Source: Wagnerdoeblera intermedia (GTDB lineage: Bacteria > Pseudomonadota > Alphaproteobacteria > Rhodobacterales > Rhodobacteraceae). Taken from it: a DNA stretch of 64,000 nt. The stretch is taken from assembly GCF_042647465.1 (NCBI RefSeq), contig NZ_JBHRVN010000008.1. One strand, given 5' to 3'. A model generated the notes under the pieces. The model searched no databases, was not told where the DNA came from, and worked only from the letters and a program-made list of their open reading frames with translations. A program made the translations under genes and the position numbers. Positions 25,770 through 35,183 of the stretch are shown piece by piece (position 1 is the first letter of the stretch; each line of letters opens with the position of its first letter).

Positions 25770-26498
25770 TCAGGCGCTGCCCAGCACCACGTCAGAGCTG
25801 ATCCGAAAACGTCCCGGATCATAGACCGCGCAGGTGATCTCCACCAGGTCCTCGCCGCAGAACAGCTCTGCATCAAGTTCGATCACCGGATCTTTAGAGC
25901 TTAACCCAAGCAGCTTTGTCGCAACTTCCGGGCAGAGCCCCGCCCCCACGGACTGCCGCAGGCGCGAGATTTTCAGATCAAAGGTGCGCTCCAGCAGTTC
26001 ATAGACCGCGCCCCCGGCCTCATCGAGATGAGGCTGGATACCCGCGTAGCGGCCATCCACATACATCACCAGCCAGCTGACCGGGCGGGCGTCTCCGGCC
26101 AGATAGCGCAGGGCGCTGATTTCAAGCCAGTAGCCCGTCGCACTCTCGCGGCCCTGAAGCCGGGGGGAACTGCCGTTTGGCACATGCCGACTGCCCAGGA
26201 TCTGCAGCCGCGACATCCGGGTCAGGCTCATGATCTCGGGGAAGCTGCGCATGGCCATGCGAAAGCTCTGACCGGGACGATCCGAAACAACCACCGTGCC
26301 CACCCGGCGGCGGCGCGCCAGCAGGCCTTCGGCTTCCAGCTCTGACAGCGCCCGGCGCAGCGTGGCCCGGCTGACGCCAAACTGCGCGGCCAGTTCAATC
26401 TCAGACGGCAGCTTTTCCCCAAGGGCAAAACTGCCCTCCGTGATGCGCTGGCGCAGATCCTCGGTCAGTTGCGCATAGCGCGGCGGCGATACGGTCAT
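25770..26498 (-). CDS. GntR/HutC-type transcriptional regulator (UTRA domain)
   Basis: A 242-residue regulator. The winged helix is at residues 5-70 (PRYAQLTEDLRQRITEGSFALGEKLPSEIELAAQFGVSRATLRRALSELEAEGLLARRRRVGTVV). A UTRA effector domain follows from about residue 95, with the usual MYVDGRYAGIQPHLDEAGGAVYELLERTFDLKISRLRQSVGAG and the ending VEITCAVYDPGRFRISSDVVL. It starts six bases beyond the dctM stop and closes the hyuA-hyuB-dctP-dctQ-dctM operon, so it probably autoregulates this operon. The ligand is unknown. Confidence 0.85.
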   Translation of the reverse strand: MTVSPPRYAQLTEDLRQRITEGSFALGEKLPSEIELAAQFGVSRATLRRALSELEAEGLLARRRRVGTVVVSDRPGQSFRMAMRSFPEIMSLTRMSRLQILGSRHVPNGSSPRLQGRESATGYWLEISALRYLAGDARPVSWLVMYVDGRYAGIQPHLDEAGGAVYELLERTFDLKISRLRQSVGAGLCPEVATKLLGLSSKDPVIELDAELFCGEDLVEITCAVYDPGRFRISSDVVLGSA

Positions 26499-26503
26499 CC
26501 GTC

Positions 26504-27790
26504 TTACATCCTGGAAGGCAGCCACAGCACGATCTCAGGAAAGATCGCGAGCAGCATGGCATAGGCCAGCATAATCAGGAAGAAGGGCAGAACCGCCAGG
26601 AACAGATAGCCGATGGTATGGCCGGTCTGCGACTGGATCACAAAGAGGTTGAAGCCCACCGGCGGCGTGATCTGCGCAATCTCAACCGCGATCACGATGA
26701 AAATGCCGAACCAGATCGGATCGAAGCCCGCCGCAATGACCAGAGGCAGGGTGATCGGCAGGGTCATCACGATGATCGAGGTGCCGTCAAGGAACATGCC
26801 GATCAGCACATAAAAGAGCAGCAGAAAGGCAATCAGCATCAGGGGCGAGAGCTCCAGCAGCACGATCTGCCCCGCAATCGCTTTCGGCAGCCCCAGAAAC
26901 CCGAGCGAGGCGTTCAGAAGCGCCGCCCCCGCCATGATCAGCCCCATCATTGCCGAAGTTGCCACCGCTGAGCGGCCCGCAGCCGCCAGCGCAGTAAAAC
27001 TCAGATGCCCGCGGACGGCCGAAAGGATCATCGCACCTGCCACGCCGACCGCCGCAAGCTCGGTCGGGCTCGCAAGGCCAAGGTAAAGCGCACTCATAAT
27101 GCCGCCAACCAGCGCCACCACGGGACCAAGTTCCACCAGGCCCCGCATCCGGTCGCCCCAGGTGTAAACCTTATCATCCGTCACGCCGCCGCTGACGACA
27201 TGGGCCACGGCGATGTAGCAAAAGAAAATCGTGGCCAGCAGGAGCCCCGGAATGACCCCCGCCATGAAGAGTTCCAGAATGCTCTGCTGCGCAGCCACGC
27301 CGTAGATGATCATGATGATCGACGGCGGGATCAGAAAGCCGAGCGTCCCGGCCCCGGCCAGCGAGCCGACGGCCAGACGGCGCGGATAACCGCGGGCCTC
27401 AAGCTCAGGCAGCGTCACGCGGCCCACGATGGCGGTGGTCGCCGCAGAAGACCCCGACACAGCCGCAAAAAGCGTCGAGCCGGCCACATTCACATGCATC
27501 AGCCCGCCGGGCAGACGGCTGACCCAGGGCGCAAGGCCGGAAAAGAGCGAGCGGCCCAGATGCGCTGAGACCAGAACATCACTCATCAGAATGAAGAGCG
27601 GCAGCGCCAGCAGTTCCTGGGCGCTGACCGCATTCCACAGAAGTTTGCCGGTATAGCTGACCAGCGGCAGGTTCGGCTTGAACACCGCCAGCAGCAGATA
27701 GCCGACCCCAAAGAGAGACAGGCCGACCCAGATGGAACTCATCAGGAAGGCTGCAAAAAGAAAGAGCGTCAGCAGGCCGATTTCAAGCAT
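26504..27790 (-). CDS. TRAP transporter large permease (DctM type)
   Basis: A 428-residue DctM subunit starting at MLEIGLLTLFLFAAFLMSSIWVG. Family motifs are LPLFILMSDVLVSAHLGRSLFSGLAPWV, LFAAVSGSSAATTAIVGRVTLPELEARGYP, AGAGTLGFLIPPSIIMIIYGVAAQQS and AVEIAQITPPVGFNLFVIQSQTGH. It overlaps the DctQ stop by eight bases. The substrate is presumably a hydantoin- or ureide-type compound or a derived acid, because hyuAB share the operon; this is inference from context. Confidence 0.9.
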   Translation of the reverse strand: MLEIGLLTLFLFAAFLMSSIWVGLSLFGVGYLLLAVFKPNLPLVSYTGKLLWNAVSAQELLALPLFILMSDVLVSAHLGRSLFSGLAPWVSRLPGGLMHVNVAGSTLFAAVSGSSAATTAIVGRVTLPELEARGYPRRLAVGSLAGAGTLGFLIPPSIIMIIYGVAAQQSILELFMAGVIPGLLLATIFFCYIAVAHVVSGGVTDDKVYTWGDRMRGLVELGPVVALVGGIMSALYLGLASPTELAAVGVAGAMILSAVRGHLSFTALAAAGRSAVATSAMMGLIMAGAALLNASLGFLGLPKAIAGQIVLLELSPLMLIAFLLLFYVLIGMFLDGTSIIVMTLPITLPLVIAAGFDPIWFGIFIVIAVEIAQITPPVGFNLFVIQSQTGHTIGYLFLAVLPFFLIMLAYAMLLAIFPEIVLWLPSRM

Positions 27791-28367
27791 CTTGCAGCTC
27801 CTGCACCTTCGGCAGCGGCTGCTCGGAGGTCTCATTGAGAAGGGTTCGGATCAGCCGCGCCACCATATCGAGCACGAATTGCACTGATCCCAGCATGGCC
27901 AGACCATGGGGCCAGATCAGCGGCGTGGCGGTATAGCTCGACTGGCGCAGGTCTTTGGCCCAGGAATTCAGGAAAAGCGAGGTGAAGATCCAGCACAGCA
28001 GCACCGCGCAGGCGATCGCGCCCAGAACCGCGGCCACCTCCAGCACCCGCTGGCCTTTGGGCGGCAGAGCGCCAAGGACCAGGGTCACCCGCACATGGGC
28101 GCCATGCCGCATCGCGGGCCCCGCGCCCAGCAAAAACACCCCGGCCATGGCGAAGGCGGAAAATTCCCAGCTCATCGCAAGGCTGGTGCTGAGAAAGCCA
28201 CGCGCAAAAACTTCGGCCAGCATCAGCGCGCAGAAACCATAAAGCAGCAGAACGGCCAGTGTTTCGGCGGCCCGGGAGGTTCGGTCAGAAAAGGCAAGAT
28301 AGCCGCGCAGCATGATCGCTCCGATGGAAAACGGGGATGGCGCGGACGCCATCCCCTGAACTGTCAT
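27783..28367 (-). CDS. TRAP transporter small permease (DctQ type)
   Basis: A 194-residue four-helix protein with helices near residues 37-58, 68-88, 110-132 and 150-172. The conserved part is MSWEFSAFAMAGVFLLGAGPAMRHGAHVRVTLVLGALPPKGQRVLE. The start overlaps the DctP stop as ATGA, and the stop overlaps the DctM start. It works only with those partners. Confidence 0.87.
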   Translation of the reverse strand: MTVQGMASAPSPFSIGAIMLRGYLAFSDRTSRAAETLAVLLLYGFCALMLAEVFARGFLSTSLAMSWEFSAFAMAGVFLLGAGPAMRHGAHVRVTLVLGALPPKGQRVLEVAAVLGAIACAVLLCWIFTSLFLNSWAKDLRQSSYTATPLIWPHGLAMLGSVQFVLDMVARLIRTLLNETSEQPLPKVQELQDA

Positions 28368-29356
28368 TTACCGACTTTGGCGGTATAGGCCTCGATGATC
28401 GGACCGGCTTCGGGCACGCGGGCGACAAACTCGTCCCACATGGTGCGGCCGCTCTCGGCCATGAGCTTCAGAAGACCCTCATTGGCCTCAGTGATCTTCA
28501 GACCATTCTCCGCCAGGATCGCGCCTTTGGTGTCATCTTCTGCCGCGCTCAGCGCCCAGAATTCGGCCTGCATCTCGGCGGCCAGCGCCTCAATCTTCGC
28601 CTGGTTTTCCGGCGAGATCTCATTCCAGGTGTCGAGGTTAATGGCCACCACATCGGTCGAGGTCGACCATTTCATCGGGCTGAAGTGGGTGGTCAGATCC
28701 CAAAGCTTGCCGTCAACACCTGAGGAGGTCGAGGTGGCGACCCCGTCAATGGTGCCGGCGGCCAGCGCCGAGGCGACGTCGCCCCAGGGCATTTCCAGGG
28801 GTGCTGCGCCCATCAACGAGAGGAACTGGAAGCTCGCCGGGTTGAAGGCACGGATGCGCGCGCCCTTCATATCCTCAACCGAGGTGATTTCTTTGCGCGA
28901 GTAAACACCGGGCGAGGGCCAGGGCACGTAGTAAAGGATCTTCTGGTTGTGACGCTCAGCGATCTTTTCATAGGCGGGCGCGGCGACTTCGAGGAAGGCT
29001 TTGACCTCGTCCTGGCCACGGATCAGGAAGGGCAGCGTGTCGATCGCCAGCAGCGGCTCTTCGCCCGCCTGCAGGAACAGCAGATAGCTTGCCATCTGCA
29101 CCACGCCGTCTTCCACCGCCGACATCGAGCCCGAGCCGGTCACGCCAATCTCAGAGGCCTGGTGCACGGTGATCGCCACATCACCCGCCGTGGCTTCATT
29201 GACCGCATCGGCGAATTTGCGCGCCGAGATGGCCGAGAAGTTGTTCTCCGGCCAGGGGCTGGAGAAGTCGATTTTGGTCTCAGCCAGCGAGACGCCGGCG
29301 GTAAGCGCGAGAAATGAGGCGGCCGCAAGGCTGCGGGCAAGCATGGTCCTGAACAT
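28364..29356 (-). CDS. TRAP transporter substrate-binding protein (DctP type)
   Basis: A 330-residue periplasmic protein with signal peptide MFRTMLARSLAAASFLALTAGVSLAE. The mature body is KIDFSSPWPENNFSAISARKFADAVNEATAGDVAITVHQASEIGVTGSGSMSAVEDGVVQMASYL, and the ligand-contact region is VEDMKGARIRAFNPASFQFLSLMGAAPLEMPWGDVASALAAGTIDGVATS. The start has AGGAGAGG upstream. It lies 32 bases after hyuB. The conserved Arg in RIRAF implies that a carboxylate-containing ligand is likely. Confidence 0.9.
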   Translation of the reverse strand: MFRTMLARSLAAASFLALTAGVSLAETKIDFSSPWPENNFSAISARKFADAVNEATAGDVAITVHQASEIGVTGSGSMSAVEDGVVQMASYLLFLQAGEEPLLAIDTLPFLIRGQDEVKAFLEVAAPAYEKIAERHNQKILYYVPWPSPGVYSRKEITSVEDMKGARIRAFNPASFQFLSLMGAAPLEMPWGDVASALAAGTIDGVATSTSSGVDGKLWDLTTHFSPMKWSTSTDVVAINLDTWNEISPENQAKIEALAAEMQAEFWALSAAEDDTKGAILAENGLKITEANEGLLKLMAESGRTMWDEFVARVPEAGPIIEAYTAKVGK

Positions 29357-29388
29357 GTGGGTCCTCTCCTGTCGTGCTGATGGCCGTC

Positions 29389-31086
29389 TCAGCGGTCTTT
29401 GTGGCCATAGAGATCGCGGGCCGCGCTCTCTGATATCATTCCCCGCGCGAGATCGCGGTCCACAAGGGCCGGATCGCGCGTCTGCGGTGCGCCAAAGCCA
29501 CCGCCGCCCGGCGTGCGCAGCACAAGAGCCTCGCCCGGAGGGACGATATAAAGCCCTTTGCTGTCAATCACCTGGCCATCCGTGATCCGGGCGGCGCCCG
29601 GCTGCCCCGCATGACCGCCGTCGCGCCCTGCCGCGCCAAGGCGCAGCCGCTCAAAGGCGGCGGCAGAGACGGTGAGCGGCTGGTCCTTCAGCGCCCGCAG
29701 GCGGATATCCTGGCCAAGCCCGCCGCGCCAGTGCCCGGCACCGCCGCTGTCGGGGGCAAATTCCTTATGCTCATAAAGGAGCGGCGCGACGGATTCGGCC
29801 ACCTCAACCGAAACCGCCCCCACGCCCGAGGGGAAGGCCGTTGTCGAAAGACCATCGGAGGACGGCCGCGCCCCCATCCCGCCAAGCGCCACATTAAGCG
29901 AGGCAAAGGCCGGAGCCTCCGCCCCCGCCTCCTGGCCCGAAATCGCCAGCACCCAGAGCGCGCCTGCGCTTTCCGCGAGGATTTTCCCCGGCATGGCCTG
30001 CGCAAGGCAGCCCAGCATCAGATCGGGCAGCGCCTGGCCCACAACGTGACGCGCCGTCACGGGCGCCGGACGCTCTGCCGAGACGATCAGGCCGGGCGGG
30101 GCGGTGATGCGGATTGCCTCCAGCGAGGCATGGTTGTTGGGCACATGGGGCGCCACGGCGACCTTGATGCCGAAAGAAGCATAGGCCTGACTGTAGCTTA
30201 ACGGGCAGTTGATCCCGCGCGGCGCCAGCGGCGAAGAGCCGTCGAGATCCACCTCGATCACGCCGCCGCCGATCTGCATCGCGGCCTTCAGCCGGATCGG
30301 GCTGTCATAGCCGTCAAGTGCCACCTCTGCGTGATAGACACCCTCGGGCAGAAGGTCGATCGCCTCACGCGTGGCGGCGGCAGAGCGGGCGAAGATGAAT
30401 TCCGCCAGCGGCTGCAGGCTCTCGATGCGGTATTCCGCCATCAGATCAAGCAGACGCCGCATGCCTTCGTCATTGCACGACATCAGCGAAATGATATCGC
30501 CCCGTGCCTCACGGGCGACCCGCGAGTTGGCGACGACGATATTGATGAAATCCTCGTTCACCACGCCGGCTTTGCGCAGCTTCATCACCGGGAAAAGGAC
30601 CCCCTCTTCCTGGACCGAGCGCCCCTCTGCCGACCAGCCGAGCCCGCCGATATCGACGATGTGGCAGGTCGAGGCGAGGTAAGCGACGATCTTTCCGTTC
30701 AGGAACACCGGCGTCACGACCACGAAGTCAAAGACATGGCCCGCGCCGAGCCAGGGGTCGTTGGTCACCAGCACATCGCCCTCAACGAGGGTCTCAGCCG
30801 GCACCTTTTCCAGCATGGCATTGACCGAGCGCGCCATGGTGTTCACATGCCCCGGGGTGCCGGTGACGGCCTGGGTCATCATGCGACCTTCGGCATCAAA
30901 GACGCCCGCCGAAAGATCGCCGGATTCGCGCACGATCGCGCCAAAAGCCACGCGCAGCAGCGCATTGGCCTGCTCTTCTGAAACCGAGATCAGCCGGTTC
31001 CACATCACGTTCATCGCGATGATCTCGGAATCCGCGAGCGGCTTTGCGGCCAGTTCAAAAGCGGTGGGTTGCGATTTCTGGCTCAT
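29389..31086 (-). CDS. hyuB: Hydantoinase B / oxoprolinase beta subunit
   Basis: A 565-residue HyuB-family subunit of ATP-dependent hydantoinase, N-methylhydantoinase, oxoprolinase or acetone-carboxylase-like enzymes. Family stretches are AMNVMWNRLISVSEEQANALLRVAFGAIVRESGDLSAGVFDAEGRMM, VLVTNDPWLGAGHVFDFVVVTPVF, HIVDIGGLG and the C-terminal EALVLRTPGGGGFGAPQTRDPALVDRDLARG. It overlaps the hyuA stop as ATGA. With HyuA it would open a five-membered cyclic amide with ATP hydrolysis. HyuA carries a frameshift, so the complex may be inactive. Confidence 0.9.
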   Translation of the reverse strand: MSQKSQPTAFELAAKPLADSEIIAMNVMWNRLISVSEEQANALLRVAFGAIVRESGDLSAGVFDAEGRMMTQAVTGTPGHVNTMARSVNAMLEKVPAETLVEGDVLVTNDPWLGAGHVFDFVVVTPVFLNGKIVAYLASTCHIVDIGGLGWSAEGRSVQEEGVLFPVMKLRKAGVVNEDFINIVVANSRVAREARGDIISLMSCNDEGMRRLLDLMAEYRIESLQPLAEFIFARSAAATREAIDLLPEGVYHAEVALDGYDSPIRLKAAMQIGGGVIEVDLDGSSPLAPRGINCPLSYSQAYASFGIKVAVAPHVPNNHASLEAIRITAPPGLIVSAERPAPVTARHVVGQALPDLMLGCLAQAMPGKILAESAGALWVLAISGQEAGAEAPAFASLNVALGGMGARPSSDGLSTTAFPSGVGAVSVEVAESVAPLLYEHKEFAPDSGGAGHWRGGLGQDIRLRALKDQPLTVSAAAFERLRLGAAGRDGGHAGQPGAARITDGQVIDSKGLYIVPPGEALVLRTPGGGGFGAPQTRDPALVDRDLARGMISESAARDLYGHKDR

Positions 31087-33165
31087 TGGCGGACCCCGCG
31101 ATCAAGAATGACATGGCCAAGGGCATGCAGGCTCAGATGCCAGCCGCCCGGAACCCAGGTGGTGGTCTGCGCTTCGGTGACAAGGGCGGGTCCGGCGTGG
31201 ACCGCACCAGGCTGCAGGTTGCGGCGCTGCAAAACCGCCGCCTCGACCCGGGTGCCGCTGACCGGATCAAAGACCGCGGTCAGGCTCTCAACCGGGGCTG
31301 CATGGGGCTCTGCCACCGCATCCGCAGCCTCTGTCTGCACCGAGGGGCCCGAGCAGATCAGGCTCAGCGCCACCATTTCCACCGGATTTCCGTCGAGCGT
31401 GGTGCCATAGGTTTCAAGGTATTGCGCCACAAAGCGCGCCTCGAGTGCGCTCAGATCAGCGGCGGTCGCAAGCGGCGCCTCAAGCGCGACCCGCAGCGCA
31501 TGGCCCTGACCGGCATAGCGCAGCTCTGCCGCCCAGGTGGCAGTGATCGCCTCACCGGGGGTCAGCGCGGGGCGCACAACGGCTGTGGCCTCTTCCAGCA
31601 TGCCCGCCTGGAGCTTCGCGATATGCCCCAGATCCAGACGCGCCATCGCCATGATGAGAGAGCGGGCCACCTCATAGGCGACCGGCGCGCTCAGGAAGCC
31701 AACGGCTGAGCCCACGCCCGCTGAGGTCGGGATGATCACCCGCGAAATCCCGAGCTTTTCGGCGATCCGCACGGCATGAAGCGGCCCCGCCCCCCCGGAG
31801 GCCATCAGCGCATAGCGCGTGACATCTTTGCCCTGCTCGATTGCATGAACCCGCGCGGCATTGGCCATGGCCTCTTCGCCGATCTCGAGCACCCCGGCCG
31901 CGGCCCAGTCTGCTGAACTCATGCCAAGGGGTGTGGCCACTTCGCGCATCACGGCTTCAAGCGCGAGTTCAGGTTTCAGCGTCAGCTTGCCACCGGCGAA
32001 GCCTTCGGGGCGCAGCTTGCCAAGGACCACGTTGGAATCCGTGATCGTGGGCATTGTGCCGCCCAGGTTATAACAGGCCGGACCAGGGACGGAGCTTGCG
32101 CTTTTCGGACCCACCGCCAGACGCCCCAGAGCATCGCGCCTGGCGATAGAGCCGCCACCTGCGCCGATCTCAACCAGTTCCGTCGTGGGCACCCGCACCG
32201 GCAGCCCGGAGCCTTTGATGTCGCGCCAGGCGCGGGCCACCTCAAAGCGGCGGGTCGTGGCGGGCACGGCCTCTTCCAGAAAGCAGATCTTGGCGGTGGT
32301 GCCCCCCCATATCGAAAGCCAGCAGACGATCTTCCGAGAGTTCCCGCGCCACCCGCGCCCCCAGTGCCACGCCCCCGGCGGGGCCGGATTCCACCAGACG
32401 GATCGGGGTCTTCGCCGCCTGATCCAGCGTGGTCAGCCCGCCGCCCGAGAGCATCAGCATGAACTGGCCGTCAAACCCGAGCGCCCGCAGCCGGGTATCA
32501 AAGCGGCGCAGATAATGCGCCATCAGCGGGCGGACATAGGCATTGGCCACCGTGGTCGAGAACCGTTCATATTCGCGGATTTCGGGCGAGACCTCTGAGC
32601 TGAGGCAGATCGTCACTTTCGGATCCAGCACCTCCGCCAGCCAGTCGCGCACCTGCAGCTCATGCCGGGGATCAACCGTGGCATGAAGGAAGCCAATGGC
32701 GACCGCCTCAACCTTCAGTGCTTTCAGCTGTTCAGCCAGCGCCAGGGTGGCCGCCCGATCCGGGGCGGCCAGCACCAGCCCCTCAGCCGTCATCCGCTCG
32801 CGCAGGGTGAAGCGCAATTCGCGCGGGACCAGGGGCTCAGGCAGCTGCAGGTCAGTGTCATATTGCTCAAAGCGCTTTTCATACGCCATCTCAAGCACAT
32901 CGCGGAAGCCTTCGGTCGTCACCAGCGCGGTCTTTGCGCCGCGACGCTCAATCAGCGCATTGGTCGCGAGCGTCGTGCCATGGATCACCGTCTGCACATC
33001 CGAGAGGCTGAGCCCGCACTCCCCCACCAGCCAGGCGCTGCCCTCCAGCGCGGCCACTTCCGGCGCCGCAGGCGTGGTCAGCAGCTTATGCGACTGAATG
33101 CGCCCCTCATGTTCAAGAACGACGTCCGTAAAGGTGCCTCCGATATCGATGGCAAGTCTGGTCAT
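31083..33165 (-). pseudogene. hyuA: Hydantoinase A / oxoprolinase alpha subunit with +1 frameshift
   Basis: The N-terminal half (33165 down to about 32302) encodes MTRLAIDIGGTFTDVVLEHEGRI, VIHGTTLATNALIERRGAKTALVTTEGFRDVLEMAYEKRFEQYD and the hinge LLAFDMGG. The C-terminal half, in another frame, resumes at EEAVPATTRRFEVARAWRDIKGSGLPVRVPTTELVEIGAGGGSIA. The break is a run of seven Gs on the minus strand (seven Cs at 32302-32308); six would give FDMGGTTAKI and restore one frame of about 694 residues. Everything else is normal for HyuA (sugar-kinase-like ATPase fold). This is either a real inactivation, a slippage-prone switch, or a sequencing error in the homopolymer. Confidence 0.85.
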
Positions 33166-33190
33166 GGGGCATTCCTGGTCTGCACAAATT

Positions 33191-33210
33191 TGAAAGGTAT
33201 GAACCTTTCA
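33191..33210. promoter_or_regulatory. Perfect palindrome upstream of hyuA
   Basis: Arms TGAAAGGT (33191-33198) and ACCTTTCA (33203-33210) around ATGA, 25 bases from the hyuA start. The region is divergent with the FCD regulator at 33499. Placement and symmetry suggest an operator for one of the two local GntR proteins. No other copy was seen in the window. Confidence 0.6.
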
Positions 33211-33498
33211 TAAAATTGCCGAAGCCTTCGCCGAAAGATCAGAGAAATGCAAGCATCAAGCCCGGATCGCAGCTAAATTTCCCAAAAGGTCAAAAACCGC
33301 CCTGCTGCGGATTTCGCCCTGAAAGGCAGTTTGCTGCAGTTTTGCACCGCCGCCGCAGGAGCAGCTAAATCCGCAGGATCAGACAGCAAATTTTGCTTTC
33401 CCCACTTAAGGACGCATGGCATGCATGACAAAAGCGCCCGCGCTGAGCCCCCTCAGCGTCGGATTTTTGCCGCGCAATCAATCGACAGGAAGGAAGCC

Positions 33499-34155
33499 GT
33501 GTTGGAACCGATTAAGATCCGGTCTCTCGCAGACGAAGCGCTGGACAGTGTGGTCGCAGCCATCACTTCGGGAGAATTCGAACCGGGGCAGAAACTCTCG
33601 GAATCCGATCTTGCGCGGCAGCTTGGTGTGAGTCGCGGCCCGATCCGCGAGGCGCTGCAACAGCTTGAAGGCAAACTCGTGCAGCGCTCGCCCCGCCTTG
33701 GTGTGCGGGTGATTCAATTTGACGACGATTCAATCGAGCAGCTTTTCCACCTGCGTGAAGCACTTGAAGGTATGGCCGCGCGCCTGGCCGCCACCCATGC
33801 CCCGCCCGGATGGGCCGATGAAGCCGAGCGCCTGCTGCGCCGCGATGAAAGCGAGATCCGCGAAGCTCAGGCCCGTGGCTATCGCCAGCACTCCGCCGAT
33901 GAAGAATTCCATATCTCCATCGCCCGCGCCTCGGGCAGCCCGAATATCGAGCGCATTCTGATGAGCGAAGTGAACTATCAGTTGCGCATCGCCCGGCTGA
34001 AATCCTCGATGCGCCCGGGACGGGCGGAAGAAGCACTTCGCCAGCATTTTGACATCGTAGAGGCCATCCGCAGCCGCGACCCGGACCGCGCGGAACGGGT
34101 GATGCGCGAGCATATCAGCTCAGCGCGTGCCTATCGAATGGCCAATATCGGCTGA
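33499..34155 (+). CDS. GntR/FCD transcriptional regulator
   Basis: A 218-residue regulator if the GTG at 33499 is used. AGGAAGG lies just upstream, and the longer frame adds sequence that looks non-homologous. The winged helix is residues 5-70 (IRSLADEALDSVVAAITSGEFEPGQKLSESDLARQLGVSRGPIREALQQLEGKLVQRSPRLGVRV). The FCD domain has LREALEGMAARLAA, EEFHISIARASGSPN, HFDIVEAIRSRDPDRAERVMREHI. The intergenic region with hyuA is about 330 bases and has no gene. It stands at the head of the 34303-41962 cluster and is the first candidate regulator of it. Confidence 0.83.
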   Translation: MLEPIKIRSLADEALDSVVAAITSGEFEPGQKLSESDLARQLGVSRGPIREALQQLEGKLVQRSPRLGVRVIQFDDDSIEQLFHLREALEGMAARLAATHAPPGWADEAERLLRRDESEIREAQARGYRQHSADEEFHISIARASGSPNIERILMSEVNYQLRIARLKSSMRPGRAEEALRQHFDIVEAIRSRDPDRAERVMREHISSARAYRMANIG

Positions 34156-34196
34156 TTAAACGGCAGTTGGCAAAGAACCGGTCAGACAAATGTGAA

Positions 34197-34233
34197 AACT
34201 GTTCATCTGACTAATGCAAACTGTTGACAGATT
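34197..34233 (+). promoter_or_regulatory. Tandem AACTGTT boxes and -35-like TTGACA before the catabolic operon
   Basis: AACTGTT occurs at 34197 and again at 34219, 22 bases apart, i.e. two helical turns. The second box is part of AACTGTTGACAGAT, an imperfect palindrome containing TTGACA (34224-34229). The identical 14-mer is found at 51256-51269. It lies 70-105 bases before the lyase start at 34303, a normal position for a promoter/operator. A weak -10 candidate is CATCTT at 34247. Confidence 0.6.
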
Positions 34234-34302
34234 TCTGCTTGCAGCGCATCTTTCCTTCAACGACCCCGCCCAAGGGGTCGATCTGACCTTTGGATTAAAG
34301 AT

Positions 34303-35166
34303 ATGCGCCCGACACAAAAGCTGAAATCACTTGTCGCCCAACGCAATGCCATGACGGTTCCGGGCGCGGCAAATGCCATGTTCGCCCGGGTGATTGAGGA
34401 TCTGGGCTTTGAGGCCTGCTATGTGACCGGCGCGGGCGTGGCCAATATGCGCCTTGGCGTTCCGGATGTGGGTCTGACCACGGCGACCGAAGTGGCCGAA
34501 ACCGTGGCCTCGATCGCCGATGTGGTCAGCCTGCCGCTGATCGTCGATGGCGACACGGGCTTTGGCAATGCGGTCAACACCGTGCGCACCGTGCGTCTTT
34601 TTGAGCGCGCAGGCGCTTCGGCCATTCAGCTGGAAGATCAGGTTTTCCCGAAGAAATGCGGCCATTTCAACGGCAAGGAAGTCATTCCGCTGAATGAGAT
34701 GCTGTCGAAGATCAAAGCCGCGGTCGACGCACGTCAGGACCAGGATTTCCAGATCATCGCCCGCACCGATGTGCGCGCGATTGAAGGCCTGGACGCCGCC
34801 CTCGACCGCGCAAATGCCTTCATTGAGGCGGGCGCCGATATCACTTTCGTGGAAGCCCCGGCCTCCTTCGAGGAACTCGCCCGCATCGGCAAAGAGCTGT
34901 CGGTGCCGCAGGTGGCCAATATCGTCTTTGGCGGCAAGACCCCGGATCCGGGCCGTAAGGTGCTGGCAGAAAACGGCTTTTCCATCGTGCTTTACGCCAA
35001 TGCCACGCTGCAGGCGGCGCTGCGCGCCTCGCATAAAGTTCTGACCGCGCTGCGCGATGAAGGCAGCCTCGACAGCGTCGCCGATCTGCTGGCCGGATTT
35101 GATGAGCGCCAGCGCGCGGTCAACAAAGATTACTGGGATGCCCTTGAGGCCAAGTACAAATTCTGA
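34303..35166 (+). CDS. Isocitrate lyase/PEP mutase superfamily lyase
   Basis: A 287-residue TIM-barrel enzyme of the ICL/PEPM superfamily. The Mg-binding segment is VDGDTGFGNA (D82, D84), and the lyase signature KKCGH is at residues 117-121, with the catalytic cysteine C119. Presence of KKCGH points to a C-C lyase (methylisocitrate, dimethylmalate or oxaloacetate-type) rather than a phosphonate mutase. It would release pyruvate, glyoxylate or oxalate from a 2-hydroxy or 2-alkyl malate. It is the first gene of a plus-strand operon that also has a PrpD protein, as in methylcitrate routes. The exact substrate is not determinable here. Confidence 0.85.
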   Translation: MRPTQKLKSLVAQRNAMTVPGAANAMFARVIEDLGFEACYVTGAGVANMRLGVPDVGLTTATEVAETVASIADVVSLPLIVDGDTGFGNAVNTVRTVRLFERAGASAIQLEDQVFPKKCGHFNGKEVIPLNEMLSKIKAAVDARQDQDFQIIARTDVRAIEGLDAALDRANAFIEAGADITFVEAPASFEELARIGKELSVPQVANIVFGGKTPDPGRKVLAENGFSIVLYANATLQAALRASHKVLTALRDEGSLDSVADLLAGFDERQRAVNKDYWDALEAKYKF

Positions 35167-35183
35167 GCGGGAGAGAGACAATC

